Shown: piece by piece, positions 1 to 8,400 of the stretch
Layout: each line of letters starts with the position of its first letter
Numbering within the stretch: the stretch's first letter is position 1
Assembly (NCBI GenBank): GCA_000482145.1
Contig: AUXH01000136.1
Location: 1-36,402 of the forward strand
Direction: 5' to 3'
Origin: Strigomonas culicis
Lineage: Eukaryota > Euglenozoa > Kinetoplastea > Trypanosomatida > Trypanosomatidae
Length of the DNA stretch: 36,402 nt
Notes under the pieces: model-generated
What the model saw: the letters and a program-made list of their open reading frames with translations, nothing else
Database searches by the model: none
What the model was told of the DNA's origin: nothing
Program-made: the position numbers and the translations under genes

Positions 1-45
<45 letters not shown>
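1..45. repeat. (TA)n microsatellite at left window edge
   Basis: Uninterrupted TA dinucleotides run from the first base to position 45. They lie just downstream of the pirin stop codon, so they fall in its 3' untranslated or intergenic region. A similar run closes the right end of the window. Confidence 0.97.
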
Positions 46-48
<3 letters not shown>

Positions 49-68
49 CATTTATACTTTTGTACCGT

Positions 69-1565
69 TCATGATTTCTCGGTCTTGTTGGTGCGGTGGC
101 CGCTCGCGTCGCCGCCCTTGTTCTTGTTGTCTGCCGGCGGGTACTCCAGACGGGCCCCCGCGTGTAGCGCATGACGGCCGCGGGACCGCGCGTGGCAGTA
201 GTCCGAGGTCGGCCACGGCCACCCGCCGAACTCCGTCTTCTGGTAGTCCGCAAAGCACTGCATGATCTCCTCCCGCGTGTTCATGACGAACGGGCCGTGC
301 TGCGCGACGGGCTCCCCAATCGCGGCGCCCTGCAGCATCAACACAATGGCGTCGCCGCCGTCGGCCGCCGCGCGGACGCGGAGGGCGACGGCGGGATCCA
401 CGCGCACCCCTGTGCGCACGTGGATGGGCACTTCCTTCTCGTCTGCCTCGCCACCGCGCAGGAAGATGTCGCTGCCCTTCACAAAGTAGAAGGCGCGGGA
501 GAGGGGGTTCGCGCCGCGCGAGGCCGCGGCGGCCGCCGCGGCCGTCAGCGCCGCCGGCAGCTCCACCGTCACGCCGGCGGGCAGCCGCAGCAGCCACACG
601 GCCACGTTGTTGGTGCCGTTGCTCGCCCAGCTGTCCGGCGGCGGCGCGAGCGGCTGCACCTCGCCGAGGGCGCCGGCCACGACCTGCACCTCCGCGGTGC
701 GGCCCGTGGCCCCGGACAGGTCCGGCAGCACCGCGACCGGCTGGTCCTCGCGCCAGAACATGGAGAAGTACGGCTCGCACATTTTGCTCTTCTTGGGCAG
801 GTTGAGCCAGATCTGGAAGAGCTCGAGGGGGTTGACAGCGGCGTCGGCGGCGGCCTCGGGCCCTTCTATCGCACCGCCGTCCATGTTCTCCGTCTTGTCG
901 TAGGCGAGGAGGGGAAACATCTCCGTGTGCTGGATGCCGCGGCCGGCCGTCAGCCACTGCGTGTCGCCGCGACTGTAGCGCGCGGTGCAGCCGAGGCTGT
1001 CGCAGTGATCCACGAAGCCGCGCCGCACAATGGTGATGGTCTCGAAGCCACGGTGCGGGTGCGACGGGAACCCGGGCACCGTCTGGCCGTGGTACATGGA
1101 CCAGCCGTCGTCGTAGCTGAAGTCCGAGCCCATGTCGCGGCCGCGCAGCAGCTTCGGGTCCGGGCCCATGGAGCGGTGCTCCTCCTTGGAGATGTGCTCG
1201 CCGACGCCGTCCAGGTGCTGCGGGGCATCCGTGCCGGCCGCGTGCGTCGTGTTGCGAAAGGCGGGATTGGCGCCCGGGTAGGCGTCGTCGTGGTGCACGC
1301 AGAAGAGAAAGGGGTCGAAGCTGCGGAAGGGCGTGCGGCCGAGGGGGAACGTCTCCAGCACGAGTTTCAGCGCTTTCTGTTGCGACATGGGGTGTGTAGG
1401 GGTGCGATTCGTGTGCTTGTGAATCGGTGTCTCTACAGGTGTGGCGGTGGCCGGAGGGGTAGTGGGGATCACTGAGGAAAGCGGGTTGGAGAGAAAAAGC
1501 ACGAGGAACGCGACGGTTAAGGTAATAAGGGAAAAAAGAGTAGTACTTTTACTTCCAAAAATCAT
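69..1565 (-). CDS. Pirin-family protein with N-terminal membrane anchor
   Basis: This 498-aa protein belongs to the pirin family, cupin-fold metal-binding proteins known as iron-dependent nuclear cofactors or quercetinases. The four metal ligands of human pirin are all visible: H169 and H171 in the HPHRGFET motif, then H213 and E215 in QHTEMF, with near-canonical spacing. The C-terminal cupin half follows, with the NPLELFQIWLNLP motif near residue 245. About 60 residues precede the conserved part. They contain a hydrophobic stretch at about residues 9-33 that looks like a signal anchor, followed by a Pro/Thr-rich linker. M60 (base 1388) could start a soluble form, but the splice acceptor at 1602-1603 lies 36 bases before the first ATG, so the longer product is preferred. 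It is longer than typical pirins of about 290 aa. The substrate is unknown. The gene is last in the transcribed order. Confidence 0.9.
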   Translation of the reverse strand: MIFGSKSTTLFSLITLTVAFLVLFLSNPLSSVIPTTPPATATPVETPIHKHTNRTPTHPMSQQKALKLVLETFPLGRTPFRSFDPFLFCVHHDDAYPGANPAFRNTTHAAGTDAPQHLDGVGEHISKEEHRSMGPDPKLLRGRDMGSDFSYDDGWSMYHGQTVPGFPSHPHRGFETITIVRRGFVDHCDSLGCTARYSRGDTQWLTAGRGIQHTEMFPLLAYDKTENMDGGAIEGPEAAADAAVNPLELFQIWLNLPKKSKMCEPYFSMFWREDQPVAVLPDLSGATGRTAEVQVVAGALGEVQPLAPPPDSWASNGTNNVAVWLLRLPAGVTVELPAALTAAAAAAASRGANPLSRAFYFVKGSDIFLRGGEADEKEVPIHVRTGVRVDPAVALRVRAAADGGDAIVLMLQGAAIGEPVAQHGPFVMNTREEIMQCFADYQKTEFGGWPWPTSDYCHARSRGRHALHAGARLEYPPADNKNKGGDASGHRTNKTEKS

Positions 1566-1601
1566 GAAAAAACAAATAAACTATTTGGTTGATATTCAAC
1601 A

Positions 1602-1650
1602 CTTATATATATATATATATATATATTGAAAGAGGAGAATGCGAGGCAGT
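1602..1650 (-). promoter_or_regulatory. Candidate trans-splice acceptor for the pirin gene
   Basis: On the minus strand a pyrimidine-rich tract at about 1627-1650 is followed by a TA microsatellite and then the first AG at 1603-1602. That gives a 5' UTR of about 36 bases before the ATG at 1565. Kinetoplastid mRNAs receive the spliced leader at such sites; this one is inferred from sequence only. Confidence 0.55.
1604..1626. repeat. (TA)n microsatellite inside splice-acceptor region
   Basis: About eleven TA units lie between the polypyrimidine tract and the first AG upstream of the pirin gene. Length changes here would alter the spacing between tract and AG. Confidence 0.95.
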
Positions 1651-1818
1651 GTTTTTCAGAACACTTCATATGCTTCACAGCTAAAAAAAAAAAACATCAA
1701 GAAGAAGAGCGAACATACATAGAAATGCCTGAAAAAGCTTTTTTTTTAAATTAACATAAACACGATAGATGTTTAGATTGTTATTAGTTTATTCGATTAG
1801 TAATCAGTTTTTTTTATT

Positions 1819-2360
1819 TCACGCCTCTTGGTTTTCTTCATCCGTGCCATAATCAAATTCTTCTTCACTGTTGTACACATCGTGCTGCTGCTGTTGCTGC
1901 GCCTGCTGCTTGCGCTTCTTCCGATTGCCACCAGCGAGCTCTTCATCACTATCGATTTCTTCCTCCTCCTCCTTCACCGCCTTCGTCTGGTTCGTATTGG
2001 CACTGCTCTTCTTTTTATTCTTCTTCTTTTTCTTGTGGCCGCCTTCATCATCACTTTCATTTTTATTTGCTGTGGCGTCGGCGTGAGGGTCTGCGTGGTG
2101 GTGTACAACTTGCTTCGCTTCCAGGGAGAGGGCCTCCAGTTCGGCTGCGAGATCGGCCCCGATGCCTTTGTTATGCGCCTCGTCCTCTCCACTATCGCTT
2201 CCATCGCTCGGATGCGATTCTTGTTGCTGCTGCTGCTGCTGCTGCTTGTTTTTATTCTTATTCTTCTTGTTCTTCTTTGTGTCCACCTCGTCCTCCTCGC
2301 TATCGCTATTATCTGCGCTTTGCTGGTTGCGGTTCCCTTTTTTATTCTTCTTTTTTTTTT
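1819..2360 (-). other. C-terminal tail of SBDS in the shifted reading frame
   Basis: In this frame the minus strand encodes a hydrophilic tail with alternating Lys, Asp/Glu, Asn and Gln tracts. It includes a run of eight Gln encoded by CAG repeats (about 2222-2246), and it ends at a TGA at 1819-1821. The same bases in the main SBDS frame read as Ser and Arg runs. The composition is that of a disordered charged extension, as in other trypanosomatid SBDS proteins. The frame change falls at the ten-A tract (minus strand) at 2351-2360. One extra A, or two fewer, would join both parts. A separate gene here is unlikely because no splice acceptor precedes it. Confidence 0.75.
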
Positions 2361-3590
2361 CTTGTGCTCGCCACTAGCGTTCGCACTATGAGCGCCCTCC
2401 ACCCCATCGTCGTCGTCGTACACACTGCTGATGACATCGCTGCCGCCGAACTTGACGGACTTCGCCTTCTTCTTCTTGTCGGCCGCGGCGCTGGTGGTGG
2501 TCGGGCGGCCATAATAGATGTTCAGGTTCTCGTTAAACGCATCGCTGTCGTTCCCATCCTCCTCGCCGTCTTCGTCCTTCGCCTTGTGCGCCTGGGTGTG
2601 CTGCTCGATCTGCCGCTGCAGCTGAACGAGGTCCACCTCCCCCTCCTCATGGACGGCGGACTCCACGACGTGCGCGCTGCTTCCCGGCGGCAGCGACGCC
2701 TTCACGAAGCGGTCCAAGTCACGGAAGTGGTGGGGCTGCGTGAGGATCAGAAAGGACGTCATCGTCGTGACGTCGCTCGGCGCGGCGGCCGCCGGCGCGC
2801 CGGCTGGCTCGTCCGCCTCGGAGTCCTCCTCCTCCGTGTCGTCCGCCTTGCTGGGCTGCGGCTTAGCCACGCCTTCCGCCTCGCCTCGGGCCCGCTGCGC
2901 GGCGGCGCGGTCGCACTGCTGCTGCTGGTCCTTCGCCGCGATGAGCGCGAGCGCCGTGGAGGCCGCGAGCTCCCGCTTTTCCTCGACCGTCGCCTCGTGC
3001 GCGTGGCACCACCGCTCGAGCCGCGGCACGCCCTCCTGGTAGGTGAGGCAGCGCAGCCGCATCGCCGCGCGGCCGATGGGGATGATCTGCGACTCGATGA
3101 GCACCTTCATGCACTGCAGTGCCTGCCGCTTGGGTGGCTGGTCAGCCTTGGCGTTGAGCCCGGAGGCACGCAGTGCCTGCTCGATCACCTGCGGCGGAAA
3201 GGGCCGCTGCGTCTGGCTGTTCACGCACTTCCCCGCGATGATGAGCGCGATATCCTTGAAGAGCTCGTCCACCTCAGCGCTGCGCTCGTGCTGCGCCACC
3301 TGAAGCTCGCCGTGCTGCAGCATGTGCTGGATCGCCGCCTGCTCCGTCACGTCAGGGCCGAAGACGGCCGCGATGTCCTTCTCCGACGCGACGTGGCCGC
3401 GCGAGACGCTTGTGAAGACACGGTCCACCTGTAGCACCTCATCGAGTCGGTTCTCCGTGCCACTCCTATAGGACACCACTTTGTTCTTGTAGCACGCGAT
3501 TTCGAGCCGCACGCCGTTCTTGCTGTAGCGGATGACAGCAATGTTCGTGTGGCGCCGCTGCGAGAGCGGGAATTGCATCCGCGCACTCAT
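1974..3590 (-). CDS. SBDS: Ribosome maturation protein SBDS (SDO1), frameshifted near its C-terminus
   Basis: SBDS works with the GTPase EFL1 to release eIF6 from nascent 60S subunits in the cytoplasm. The N-terminal FYSH-like domain (about residues 10-95, with RLDEVLQVDRVFTSVSRG) and the helical domain II (about 105-175, with PFPPQVIEQAL and IPIGRAAMRLR) are clear. A Gln/Glu-rich insertion at about 220-275 precedes a region resembling domain III (TSFLILTQPHHFRDLDRF). Human SBDS has about 250 residues. Trypanosomatid SBDS proteins are known to carry long charged C-terminal extensions, and this one does too. The open frame as given runs to 1974, but its last ~130 residues after the A tract at 2351-2360 turn into an odd Arg-rich sequence. 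The expected Lys/Asp/Glu/Gln-rich tail continues in another frame to 1819. The gene therefore probably spans 1819-3590, about 590 aa. The conserved SBDS domains are intact and upstream of the break. Confidence 0.93.
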   Translation of the reverse strand: MSARMQFPLSQRRHTNIAVIRYSKNGVRLEIACYKNKVVSYRSGTENRLDEVLQVDRVFTSVSRGHVASEKDIAAVFGPDVTEQAAIQHMLQHGELQVAQHERSAEVDELFKDIALIIAGKCVNSQTQRPFPPQVIEQALRASGLNAKADQPPKRQALQCMKVLIESQIIPIGRAAMRLRCLTYQEGVPRLERWCHAHEATVEEKRELAASTALALIAAKDQQQQCDRAAAQRARGEAEGVAKPQPSKADDTEEEDSEADEPAGAPAAAAPSDVTTMTSFLILTQPHHFRDLDRFVKASLPPGSSAHVVESAVHEEGEVDLVQLQRQIEQHTQAHKAKDEDGEEDGNDSDAFNENLNIYYGRPTTTSAAADKKKKAKSVKFGGSDVISSVYDDDDGVEGAHSANASGEHKKKKRRIKKGTATSKAQIIAIARRTRWTQRRTRRIRIKTSSSSSSSNKNRIRAMEAIVERTRRITKASGPISQPNWRPSPWKRSKLYTTTQTLTPTPQQIKMKVMMKAATRKRRRIKRRAVPIRTRRRR

Positions 3591-3685
3591 TTTCTCTCTC
3601 TCTCTCTTTTTTTTTTTAGCTTTCTAGCTTGTCAAAGCTTGTAGTCTGTTGTTCGGACTGTTGCTGCTGCTGCTCTTGTAACTAG

Positions 3686-3730
3686 CTTTTGAGAAAAGAA
3701 GAACAACAAAAAAAGATGGAGAGAAAATGG
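3686..3730 (-). promoter_or_regulatory. Candidate trans-splice acceptor for SBDS
   Basis: A pyrimidine-rich stretch at 3691-3730 (minus strand) is followed by the first AG at 3687-3686. This predicts a 5' UTR of about 95 bases. Confidence 0.55.
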
Positions 3731-3824
3731 TAGTGGTCTTCTTCTAGCTTCATCAGAAAAAAAAGTCGTGTATTCCTGTTAATATGAGAATACACAATTC
3801 TGTATATGTGAAAAAAATAGCACA

Positions 3825-3848
3825 TGTGTGTGTGTGTGTGTGTGTGTG
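3825..3848. repeat. (TG)12 microsatellite
   Basis: A TG dinucleotide run (CA on the transcribed-sense minus strand) lies about 140 bases upstream of the SBDS splice acceptor. Confidence 0.95.
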
Positions 3849-4191
3849 CATGTCAACAGTTTCTTATATTTGAAATTTATTACAAGTAGCTCTATTTCCT
3901 TTTTCTCAACAGGGATTGTTCTCGGAAGAAAAAAAAAGATGTATGATGACAACCACAGCAATCGCAACATCATCGTTTATTAGGGTCAGTGCAACAAAGA
4001 AATGATCATAACACAAGCGAACCTCATAGTGTTTTAAAAGTACAAATAGACACATACATGTGTGAAGGTGCACAAATGAGAGAGAACGCATTACCATTGC
4101 TTCTATTTTTTTATTTCCTTTTCTCTCTGCTTCTCTCTCTAATATATAGATGTGTTAAATAGTGATGACATGCCCGTGTACGTGCGCTCTC

Positions 4192-4950
4192 TTACACACG
4201 ACCAAATTTATTTCTATACTGGTTTAGTTTTTCGTCCTTCACTTGAATGAGCTCCTCCAGCTTCATGATCTTCTCCGTCAGAATGCTCACCGTCTCTCGC
4301 AGCTCTAAGATGGTCTTATCCTTCTCATTGATCAGCTCCTTCACGACCAGCACATCCCGCTCTGCGTCATCCTGTGGGGCCGGCGCCCGATCGCTCGTCG
4401 GCCTCTGGCTGCCAGGTCTATTCGCCGCTGCCTTCGAACGTGCGTTTTCTTGCTGACGCCGCTGCACGGCATCCCGGTAGAACTTCAGGTCTTCCTCCTC
4501 CTCTTCCTCTCCGTGCTGCGCATCGCCCGCGCGCGCGTTGGCGTCTCGGGTGCTGCTGGGGCGGTAAGACATGGCCACACTCCCCAGCTCCTCCTTTTTG
4601 TTCTTGATCTGCGTGATCTTGATGCGCAGGGCACGGAGAAAGCGCTCGATGGCGCCGGGCACCGCCGTCACGATGTCCTCCACCTCCTCCTCCGGAACAA
4701 TGAAGTAGAGCTTCGAAAAAACCTTCTGATTGAGCAGGTGCCAGTTGTCTTTCTTCTTGCCCAGCGACCCCGCCGGCACGTAGTTGTGCAGATCTACGAG
4801 CTTAGGAAAGAAGAACTTGAGGATCTCCGCGACGCAGCAGCCGTCCGAGAAGTCACGCGCGATGTTGCGCTTGGGACGAGAGATGGGGATGTCATCCACC
4901 CACAGGTACAGCTCGTGTAGGTCCTCTTCCGAGAAGGGAACAACGGACAT
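4192..4950 (-). CDS. SPEF1: Sperm flagellar protein 1 / CLAMP (CH-domain microtubule-associated protein)
   Basis: This 252-aa protein is a close match to SPEF1/CLAMP, a microtubule-bundling protein of the axonemal central apparatus and of cell-cortex microtubules. Residues about 8-105 form the CH_2-type calponin-homology domain. Family hallmarks are LYLWVDDIPISRPKRNIARD, DFSDG, FFFPKLVDLHNYVPA and NWHLLNQKVFSKL. A charged, probably disordered linker (about 125-200) leads to a C-terminal coiled coil at about 202-250 with a regular Leu/Ile/Val heptad pattern. Family members are about 230-320 aa, so this copy is complete. The start is the first ATG after a strong splice acceptor at 5034. Given that trypanosomatids are flagellate, a flagellar or subpellicular microtubule role is expected. 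I did not see unusual residues in the CH domain. Confidence 0.94.
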   Translation of the reverse strand: MSVVPFSEEDLHELYLWVDDIPISRPKRNIARDFSDGCCVAEILKFFFPKLVDLHNYVPAGSLGKKKDNWHLLNQKVFSKLYFIVPEEEVEDIVTAVPGAIERFLRALRIKITQIKNKKEELGSVAMSYRPSSTRDANARAGDAQHGEEEEEEDLKFYRDAVQRRQQENARSKAAANRPGSQRPTSDRAPAPQDDAERDVLVVKELINEKDKTILELRETVSILTEKIMKLEELIQVKDEKLNQYRNKFGRV

Positions 4951-5428
4951 GAGTGCAAAAAAAACAAAAACAAAAACACACCCAAAAAAAAAAAAACGTA
5001 GTGTGTGGTGAGAGGAAGTGCTACGTGTAGTGGCTTTATGTAAAGGAGAGAATGGTGGGAGAGAGAAGAGGAAAAGAAGAAGAAGAAAAAACAGGTATCG
5101 AACATGTGAGGTCGCTCACAGATATATCAATGCAAAAATAAGAAGAAAAACAGTACATTGTAATAAACACCATATCAAATGTGATATCCTTTATGACATT
5201 TTTTTTTTAATTCAGGCAAATATGAAAGAGTGGTACAGAAAAAAAAAGAAACAATCAAAAATACACTGCTGTTATACATGGAAAATGCTACAAAACGTGC
5301 TTTTATACACGTCAATGATCTAAAGAACTTTATATATGAAAAAAAAAACTTCATGTAAAAAAAACAACAACAAGATCTATCGATGGAATAGGACAGTAGT
5401 AATAGGAGCCATTCGTGACGTATAATTC
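4951..5428. other. Spacer between the 2131-aa gene and SPEF1
   Basis: This 478-base AT-rich spacer contains the 3' UTR of the upstream giant gene and the SPEF1 leader. On the minus strand the SPEF1 leader is T-rich, with a 13-base T run at about 4984-4996. Nothing coding is supported. Confidence 0.8.
5034..5092 (-). promoter_or_regulatory. Candidate trans-splice acceptor for SPEF1
   Basis: A long polypyrimidine tract at 5045-5092 (minus strand) is followed by the first AG at 5035-5034. The predicted 5' UTR is about 83 bases. Confidence 0.6.
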
Positions 5429-8400
5429 TTACACCACTTGCTGGTACTCTTCCAGCGACGTGACAATCAAACGGATCCCCTTCGCAAAGTTGCACAGTTG
5501 CGTCGGGTCCATCGCCTTGTGCTCCTTCTGCACCGAACTTCTATACGTCTCCTCGGCTCCACTCTGTTGCTTACTACCCCTTCCCGTCACTGTGATGCTG
5601 GTGCTAAGCCGCGCGCTCGCCGCCGCTTCTCGCGCGGTCGCACTCGACGCCCCGCTCTTCAGATCCGCGCTGGGGACAGCGGTGTGCGGCTGCGGCTGCG
5701 GCTGCGGCGCGGTTGCGAAGTAGTTGCGGACCGGCACGGCCTCGTCCAGCGAGAAGCGCTCCACGACCGGCCGCGGCAGCGGCGAAACGTCCTGCTGCCG
5801 CGCGACCGGCCGACGCGCGTCGCGACTGGTGCCGCCGCCGCCGCCATGGCGCGCGGTCATGGTGGCGACGCCTGCCGCGGCGAGACGGCTGTCGCGCGCG
5901 GCCTCCTTCACATGCGCGCTCCAGGAGGTAGACGTCCGCTGCTCGAGCGACCGCGAGCGGCTGCTGCGATAGACGCGGACCCCACCGCCGCTGCCTCTTC
6001 CCGTGTGGTAGTCCGTCGGCGCGACGTCGGCGGCCGCCGCGCCGCTGAGCGCCTGTACCTCCCGCTTCAGCTTCAGCGACTCCAGTGTGCGCTTTGCCGC
6101 CTGTCGGCGCTGCTCGCGCTCCATGTCATGCGGGTAGACGACCCGCGGCGAGGGCTGGCGCTGCGAGAGAAGCGACAGCGTGGAGTCCCTGCGGGCCCGC
6201 GGGCTGCCACCGCCGCCGCCACCGCATCCCGCGCCGAGTGCGAGCGAGACGTACGGCGCGCGCTCGTCGTCCCTCTGGTGCGGTGTGAAGTGGGTGTGCG
6301 ATGGCAGGTGGTGGAGGTCGGTCGTGTCCAGGTCGTCCTGGGGGAGCGGCGTCCCATGGCGCGAGAAGTAGCCGCCACGCGGCGCCTCCCTCTCCGCCAC
6401 CGCGTCGTCCGGCGCGGGGCTCATCATGCGAGCGCGCCGTCGGGGGCTGCTCCGAGAGCGGGGCCCCGCGGCGTCCGTCTCGTCAGACTTTCCCTTCCGC
6501 TTCTTGCCATGCCGCTTCTCCTTCTTGTGTGTGGATCCGGAGTGGTGGCGGCTGGCGCTTCGCTTCGAGCCGCGGCTGCGCTTGCTGCTGCTGCTGCTCT
6601 TGTGGTGCTTTCGCCTCTTCTTTTTCTGCGCTTCTCCTCTACTCACAGACGTCATCGCGTCCTCCGCTGCCTCCTGCGCTCGCTTACGCTGCTTCTTTTC
6701 CTCCCTCGCGGCGGCGCGCTCCTGCCGCCGCCGCTCCCTCTCCCCGCGACGCAGCTGCGCCTGCAGGGACTGCTGGTCCTTGATCGACAGGGCGGCGTCG
6801 TCCGCGAGGAGGAGGGAGTGGACCATCTCGTCCATGTCCTTGTGCGAGATGGCAGAGGGGCGGCGGTGGCGCGCATGGACGCGCGAGGGGCTCCGGCCGG
6901 CGCTCTTCCGCCGGTGCCGCTTCTCCTCCCGCCGCGCCTCCTTGTCCATCGCTCGGGCGTACGCCAGGAAGGAGGACTCCGTGTTCGGCTCGAACACCCC
7001 ATAGCGATCGCGCGACACGGAGGCGAGCGGCGCCTGCCGCGGGGACGGCTGGTCCTTCTCCTTCCGCTTCTTCCGTCTCTTCTCACCGTCGTCCCCGCCG
7101 GCCCCTCCCTCCTCGTCTCGGGCGGGCGACAGCATGAAGCGATGCCGCGTCGTGGCCGCGGGCTCGCCGCCCACCGGCACGGCGGCGTCCGGTGAGTGGC
7201 GCGCGGAGGTTGGAAACAAGAAGGCGTCGGCGGCGCCGCTCGCCATGCTGTTCGCCTGACTGGAGAGCTCCTCCACATCCTCATTCGCCTCCCGTCCACG
7301 CCTGCGGTCGCTCCGGCGGCTGGCGCGACGCTTGTGCTTGTCGGACTTGGACTCCTTCGACTGGTCCTTCTTCGCTTTCCGCTTTACACCCCTTTCGGTG
7401 GACCGCTGCAGGCGGTGGGGGTACGTCCGCTCGTCACCCTCCACCTCCACATCCTTCAGTGGGTGCGTCACGCGGGACTCTCCACGCGCATAGGCCTCGA
7501 TCTGCTCCTCTAACAAGGAGCGCTCGAGGGGGGAGAGCGAGGGGAACCCGCCGTGATCGGCGCTGCCCGACCGCCGCCTCCCCTGGCCGCGACGGGACGC
7601 CGTGCGGGGGGTGTTTTGGAGCGGATGGAGCGACATGGCGATGTCGTCCGCAAGGTCCATCGTGCGGCGCGGCAGTGACCCGCTGCCCTTCTTCTCTGGG
7701 CGGCTGCGGCTGCCGCTGGGACGGGCGCCGGTGCGCTGACGGCTCGGCGGCGTCCGAACGCTCTCGTCGTTTTCGGCGCTGTCAGGCAATGGCTCGCCGC
7801 CATAAAAGTCGTCCGCCTCACGATACTGCCCATTTCGCTTCACAGAACGCTTCGCGACATGAAAGCCCATTTGCGCGATCGCGTCATCCATCGCGGAAGA
7901 GCCCCCAAACGCGGTGGTTAGCAAGTAACCCTCCTTCTCATTGTTGTTCTTATTTCCTTGAGGCGCACGAATCTTCTGCTGCTTGCGATTCTTATCAAAC
8001 TCGGAACGGAGTGTGACTTGCCACTCCTTGGAGAGCTGATGGACATCCGCGATCTGCAGCGAGGGCGCGTACGGGGGTGAGGGGGTTTCCACCGCGTACG
8101 CGCGAGCCCCACGCGGACGGTCGCTGTCACTACCGCTGTCACTGTCATCCGTGTCGTTGAGGCGCCGCTCTTGGGTCTGGGTGGACCGCGTGACGCTCTG
8201 GCGGTCCGACGACGACTTCTTGTTCGCGTTGTTGCGACGGCGACTACCACTCACATTCTTCTTACTCTGTTTTGCGTAGCTGGGGTCGCTGTAGGAGACG
8301 TCGCCGCCGAGGTGAGGCGACGAGAGTGAGGTCTTCACAAAGGCGCGGAGGGAGTGCGCACTGTTAGGGTCTTCCTGCGTTCCGTTCGCATAGCGCTCCT

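Larger units (their letters stand above)
3591..4191. other. Spacer between SPEF1 and SBDS
   Basis: This 601-base AT-rich spacer holds the SPEF1 3' UTR and the SBDS 5' UTR. It contains a TG microsatellite at 3825-3848 and the SBDS splice acceptor at 3686-3730. Just before the SBDS ATG the minus strand has an A tract followed by GA repeats (3591-3618). Short open frames here are low-complexity and not supported as genes. Confidence 0.8.

Noticed and set aside
44..265. Plus-strand frame at the left edge
   Set aside because: It starts in a microsatellite and overlaps the pirin gene in antisense.
3779..3973. Short minus-strand frame with Thr-His repeats
   Set aside because: The repeats come from the TG microsatellite and the frame lies in an AT-rich spacer.
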